DNA of 46,981 nucleotides from an uncultured Pelagibacteraceae bacterium (GTDB taxonomy: Bacteria > Pseudomonadota > Alphaproteobacteria > Pelagibacterales > Pelagibacteraceae): the NCBI GenBank assembly GCA_902536305.1, contig CACAWX010000005.1, positions 1 through 46,981 of the forward strand, written 5' to 3'. Within the stretch, counting starts at the first letter, position 1; the number at the start of each line of letters is the position of its first letter. This document shows positions 45,342 to 46,981 of the stretch, one piece after another. The notes under the pieces are model-generated. The model saw only the letters and a list, made by a program, of their open reading frames with translations. It was not told the origin of the DNA and did no database searches. The position numbers and the translations under genes are program-made.

Positions 45342-46207
45342 TAAACAGCTTCTTTCATAAAATAATCTGAGTCATGACTTGACGTTAGTAATTTTTTATT
45401 CGTTTTCTTAATTTTGGGAAGATAGCTTACATTCTTGTATTTCCAAACTACGGGTTTGCTTAACGCATAGCTGCCATAAATAAAAAATCTTTTTTTTCCT
45501 TTTTCTTCTCTAAATAGTGTTACTCCATGGTAGGAATTTGGAGTAGACTGAAAGAATATAACGCTACCCCTTGAAGGCGTAAATTCTTTAACTTTTGTTA
45601 ATTCTGAAATACTTGGGAACCTTTTAAAACTTTTTCTTAACTTCATATCTGCTTTTTTTTTAAATATTGTTAATGATCCACCATTCTTTTTAGGAATATC
45701 GTTAAGGTAAATTAAAAAATTATAAAGTCTTGTCACATCATCTCTATGGGGTCTTAATCTATAGCCTCCTCTGGATACGGAAAAATCAATATCTAAATTT
45801 ATATCTGGATTTTTATAGGATTTTCCTAGCATTTTTTCTAATTCTTTCGAATTCATCAATTTTTTATTTGTATACTTTTGAGTTAAGAATTTCTTTGGCA
45901 AGAAAGTGTTTGACCATCCATAAGTTCTAAACGTCCTTTTAAAACAATTTTCAACTTTTCTATAAAACGATTTACTATTAAATTGATTATATAATTTTCT
46001 CGATAATTTAGATTTTTTAAGATAATTTTTAAAATTTTTTGAACCTTTATTAATTCTATTTCTTCCCCCTTGAATAAGATCATCAAAAGATTTAGCTTTT
46101 TTAATTTCATTAATCAGTATTTCGCAATCTCTTGCTGAAATAGCTTTTTTTCCAACCATCACTGGAAAATTGCTTTTAACTTTTGATAATTTGTTAACAA
46201 CGATCAT
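45341..46207 (-). CDS. 2-oxoglutarate-Fe(II) oxygenase (prolyl-hydroxylase-like) inside the liv operon
   Basis: 288 residues. The triad is His 154, Asp 156 (RPHRDD) and His 227 (SYHGVTL), with Arg 240 for 2-oxoglutarate (KKRFFIYG). LIYLNDIPKKNGGSLTIF and RGSVIFFQSTPNSYHG follow the 2OG-FeII_Oxy_3 pattern. The N-terminal 110 residues are basic and not recognised. It lies between the binding-protein gene and livM and overlaps livM by one base, so it is part of the transporter transcript. It could hydroxylate the imported compound or an amino acid residue of a protein. The family assignment is firm, the target unknown. Confidence 0.85.
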   Translation of the reverse strand: MIVVNKLSKVKSNFPVMVGKKAISARDCEILINEIKKAKSFDDLIQGGRNRINKGSKNFKNYLKKSKLSRKLYNQFNSKSFYRKVENCFKRTFRTYGWSNTFLPKKFLTQKYTNKKLMNSKELEKMLGKSYKNPDINLDIDFSVSRGGYRLRPHRDDVTRLYNFLIYLNDIPKKNGGSLTIFKKKADMKLRKSFKRFPSISELTKVKEFTPSRGSVIFFQSTPNSYHGVTLFREEKGKKRFFIYGSYALSKPVVWKYKNVSYLPKIKKTNKKLLTSSHDSDYFMKEAV

Positions 46208-46230
46208 TTTTGTAATTTCTTAATAAAAAA

Positions 46231-46256
46231 TGAGCGGTAATTTTACTTACCGCTCA
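46231..46256 (-). terminator. Hairpin after the binding-protein gene
   Basis: TGAGCGGTAA (46231-46240) and TTACCGCTCA (46247-46256) form a perfect 10-bp stem with a 6-base loop, and on the minus strand a T run follows. It sits 14 bases after the stop of the binding-protein gene and ahead of the oxygenase-livM-livG genes. It is likely to be an attenuator or 3'-end protector that raises binding-protein expression over the permease. Confidence 0.85.
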
Positions 46257-46270
46257 TTAATTTTTATTTA

Positions 46271-46981
46271 TTATAAACCAGCGCTAGCGTTGAAAGTAAC
46301 TGTACCTGCAACGGCTGTTTTAAAGTTCTTACCACCTCTTGTGTACTCAATCATAACAGGAGTTCTGTTACCATCTCTACACTCAGGTGATCCTGATTTA
46401 CAGAAATTAATTGGACCAGATGCTAAACCTCTAAAGTCAGTTGTAGCAGCAATTGCGTCTCTTAAACTATTTCTATCAGCAGCTAGATCTCCAGAGAATT
46501 TAGTCTTTTTAAGAGCTATCTCTAAAATATCTAACAAGTCCATCATTTGAGAAAAGTCGTGTCCTGGTACAACACCGTATTTGTCTTTTACCATTTTCAC
46601 GAATTTTTTAGCTATAGGTCTTTTGTCAGACGCAGCAAATGCAGCAGCATATGTTACACCTTTAGCAGCAGATCCAGCGTTTGTTGGGATCTCTACTTTC
46701 GAACCAATTGAAGCTGTTACTCTGTGTACAGATTTTGGAATTCCAACTTCATATGATTGCACTAGACCACGTACTGTCTCATCCATGAGTGCTGAAATTA
46801 CAAGCACTTCTGGATTAGTAGCTTTAGCTTTTGTTAAGTAACTTCTAAAGTCAGTCTCTTTCTCACCTGACTGAACCATATAAGTAGGCTCAACATTATA
46901 GTTTTCTCTCATGTAATCAGCTAATGATAATGCAAAATCTTTACCAGCTGCATCAGGACCATAGATATAAGCTATTTTAGT
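46271..46981 (-). CDS. Branched-chain amino acid-type ABC transporter, substrate-binding protein (partial, 3' part)
   Basis: The frame is open from the right edge (46981) to the stop at 46271, 236 residues; the start lies outside the window. It starts TKIAYIYGPDAAGKDFALSL and continues with GEKETDFRSYLTKAKATNPEVL, the LivJ/LivK-type (peripla_BP_6) second lobe. PINFCKSGSPECRDGNRTPVM near the end adds a Cys pair and the GNR signature of C-terminal lobes. It would bind an amino acid or carboxylate in the periplasm. Base composition is less AT-rich than its neighbours, as with glpV, consistent with high expression. The gene is followed by a strong hairpin. Confidence 0.9.
   Translation of the reverse strand, partial: TKIAYIYGPDAAGKDFALSLADYMRENYNVEPTYMVQSGEKETDFRSYLTKAKATNPEVLVISALMDETVRGLVQSYEVGIPKSVHRVTASIGSKVEIPTNAGSAAKGVTYAAAFAASDKRPIAKKFVKMVKDKYGVVPGHDFSQMMDLLDILEIALKKTKFSGDLAADRNSLRDAIAATTDFRGLASGPINFCKSGSPECRDGNRTPVMIEYTRGGKNFKTAVAGTVTFNASAGL

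Overview
The window is very AT-rich and gene-dense. Genes are short, often overlap by 1, 4 or 8 nt (TAATG or ATGA junctions), and no gene-free stretch reaches 300 bases. Lys/Asn/Ile-rich proteins and the gene order (ntrYX-trkA, ispDF-pgpA-cinA, lipA-coq10-like, eno-kdsA-pyrG-secG-tpiA, ppiD-trpEGDC-lexA-gltX) suggest a streamlined marine or aquatic alphaproteobacterium of the Pelagibacterales (SAR11) or a similar lineage. A phosphofructokinase plus pyruvate kinase argues against the best-known SAR11 surface clade, which is described as lacking standard glycolysis. The placement is an inference from style and synteny. No tRNA, rRNA, CRISPR array, insertion sequence or phage gene was seen.

Region 1 (1-4.9 kb): the first codons of an exported protein read leftward behind two perfect tandem Fur-type boxes; a small membrane-anchored hypothetical; then a hydratase-family gene overlapping 6-phosphofructokinase, divergent from pyruvate kinase. 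A 55-residue ORF follows pyruvate kinase and runs head-on into GAPDH.

Region 2 (3.9-19.6 kb, all minus strand): a co-directional run ntrY-ntrX-trkA-trkH-gpsA-(SHOCT peptide)-glpK, tightly packed, then glpV-glpS-glpT-glpP-glpQ-DUF2160-gap. Glycerol would be imported by the rhizobial-type glycerol ABC transporter, phosphorylated by GlpK, oxidised to DHAP (GpsA is here; no GlpD is in the window), isomerised by TpiA and fed through GAPDH, enolase and pyruvate kinase, all encoded here. The two transporter ATPases carry complementary defects.

Region 3 (19.6-36.9 kb): housekeeping genes. Rightward: ispDF-pgpA-cinA. Leftward: tpiA-secG-pyrG-kdsA-eno-ftsB-lipA-ratA-(small membrane protein). Rightward: ppiD-trpE-trpG-trpD-trpC, lexA behind an alphaproteobacterial LexA box, gltX and a PD-(D/E)XK protein. 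trpG is split by a frameshift at a run of ten A.

Region 4 (36.9-47.0 kb): accessory genes. A Pro/Glu-repeat membrane protein, an exported MsrB, a hydratase/3-hydroxybutyrate-dehydrogenase-like/atypical-SDR operon divergent from a bacterial homologue of human C11orf54 (DUF1907), an EamA exporter, and two Fe(II)/2-oxoglutarate oxygenases flanking a branched-chain-amino-acid-type ABC transporter (livM, livG and the 3' part of the binding protein). This last neighbourhood is the best candidate for an undescribed catabolic unit.

All gaps longer than about 60 bases were read. Those between 65-199, 2273-2337, 9058-9124, 28618-28680, 33952-34021 and 46208-46270 hold the regulatory signals listed. 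I saw nothing convincing in 10856-10958, 21777-21838, 37568-37683 or 40563-40624.
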